DNA of 64,000 nucleotides from Neobacillus bataviensis (GTDB lineage: Bacteria > Bacillota > Bacilli > Bacillales_B > DSM-18226): NCBI RefSeq assembly GCF_019969725.1, contig NZ_JAHXYW010000005.1, positions 124,001-188,000 of the forward strand, read 5' to 3'. Each line of letters starts with the position of its first letter. The stretch's first letter is position 1. Positions 63,767 through 64,000 of the stretch are shown piece by piece. The position numbers and the translations under genes were made by a program. The notes beneath the pieces were generated by a model. That model was given only the letters and a program-made list of their open reading frames with translations. It did no database searches and had not been told where the DNA came from.

Positions 63767-64000
63767 TATGCGAATTCATTTAATAACTTTGAAAAATCAA
63801 CCCGGTCACCGATGGTGGTTGGCTTTGGTTTTTCTAGATATCGTTTATCCTTTTCAACTAGCTTGAATATATTATAGGTAGTCAAGGCATCATCAAGTGC
63901 CCGGTGATGCCTGCCTGTCCCTTCCTTGCCATATTCTTGAACAGCCTTCCATAGTCCTGTTTGATTTTGATCTCCAAAGAATCGTTTATATTCCATTGAC
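63766..64000 (-). CDS. kapD: 3'-5' exonuclease KapD, C-terminal part only
   Basis: The frame is open to the window edge; the N-terminus lies outside. The 78 visible residues include GRHHRALDDALTTYNIF, the last DEDDh exonuclease motif (His and Asp), and end in DFSKLLNEFA. KapD is an inhibitor of the KinA sporulation pathway in B. subtilis. Neighbouring kapB supports the name. An internal Met at 63996 is not the true start. Confidence 0.8.
   Translation of the reverse strand, partial: SMEYKRFFGDQNQTGLWKAVQEYGKEGTGRHHRALDDALTTYNIFKLVEKDKRYLEKPKPTTIGDRVDFSKLLNEFA

Overview
The window looks like a chromosomal segment of a spore-forming, low-GC Firmicute of the family Bacillaceae (Bacillus/Neobacillus-like). 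The evidence is AT-rich DNA, strong AGGAGG-type ribosome sites, frequent TTG/GTG starts, an S-box methionine operon, sporulation-associated genes (yteA, kapB, kapD), and a right half that keeps the Bacillus subtilis order yugO-yugN-pgi-yugJ-...-yugI-...-patB-...-kapB/kapD. I see no rRNA, tRNA, transposase, prophage or CRISPR array.

Layout. 1-16143 (minus strand): a long exopolysaccharide operon with sugar-nucleotide enzymes, co-polymerase and kinase-like protein, flippase, polymerase, glycosyltransferases, two initiating sugar-phosphate transferases, modifying transferases and an exported beta-helix protein. A SinR/SlrR-like repressor gene (16569-16922) lies divergently, and SinR-type boxes lie at 1537, 16397 and, weaker, 5366. 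16958-24800: a SAM-I riboswitch controlling metI-metC-yitJ-metH. 24816-26631: a 21-bp phased repeat, then a MarR regulator and an MFS exporter behind an operator-overlapped promoter. 26671-29837: small membrane proteins, a 52-bp tandem repeat and a two-component system. 29989-35042: a small basic protein, the 5-oxoprolinase genes pxpB-pxpA-pxpC (pxpB has an in-frame amber codon), a lone FAD-domain protein and a DHA2 multidrug exporter.

36037-38798 is the region I find most interesting. A secreted subtilisin gene is followed by an HTH-TPR regulator of the NprR/PlcR (RRNPP) type, whose stop codon is coupled to a 45-codon gene for an exported pro-peptide. This looks like a complete peptide quorum-sensing cassette next to a protease. 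38998-41085: corA behind a leader with an 11-bp closing helix and an SD-sequestering hairpin, plus a CDF transporter. 41204-47686: small proteins, yteA, an amino-acid permease with an overlapping upstream ORF, a LysE exporter and a ykoS-ykoT glycosylation pair.

47883-64000 carries central metabolism and sporulation-linked genes: potassium channel, pgi, alcohol dehydrogenase, glutamate dehydrogenase, rocD, the S1-domain protein yugI, a small HTH protein, yugE and patB. A second 52-bp tandem array follows, then a PH-domain protein, gndA, an AlaX-type editing protein, a GFPQ-repeat protein, a Cu/Zn-SOD lipoprotein, a cyclophilin lipoprotein, kapB and the 3' part of kapD.

All assignments come from reading motifs and gene order. 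No database search or folding program was run.
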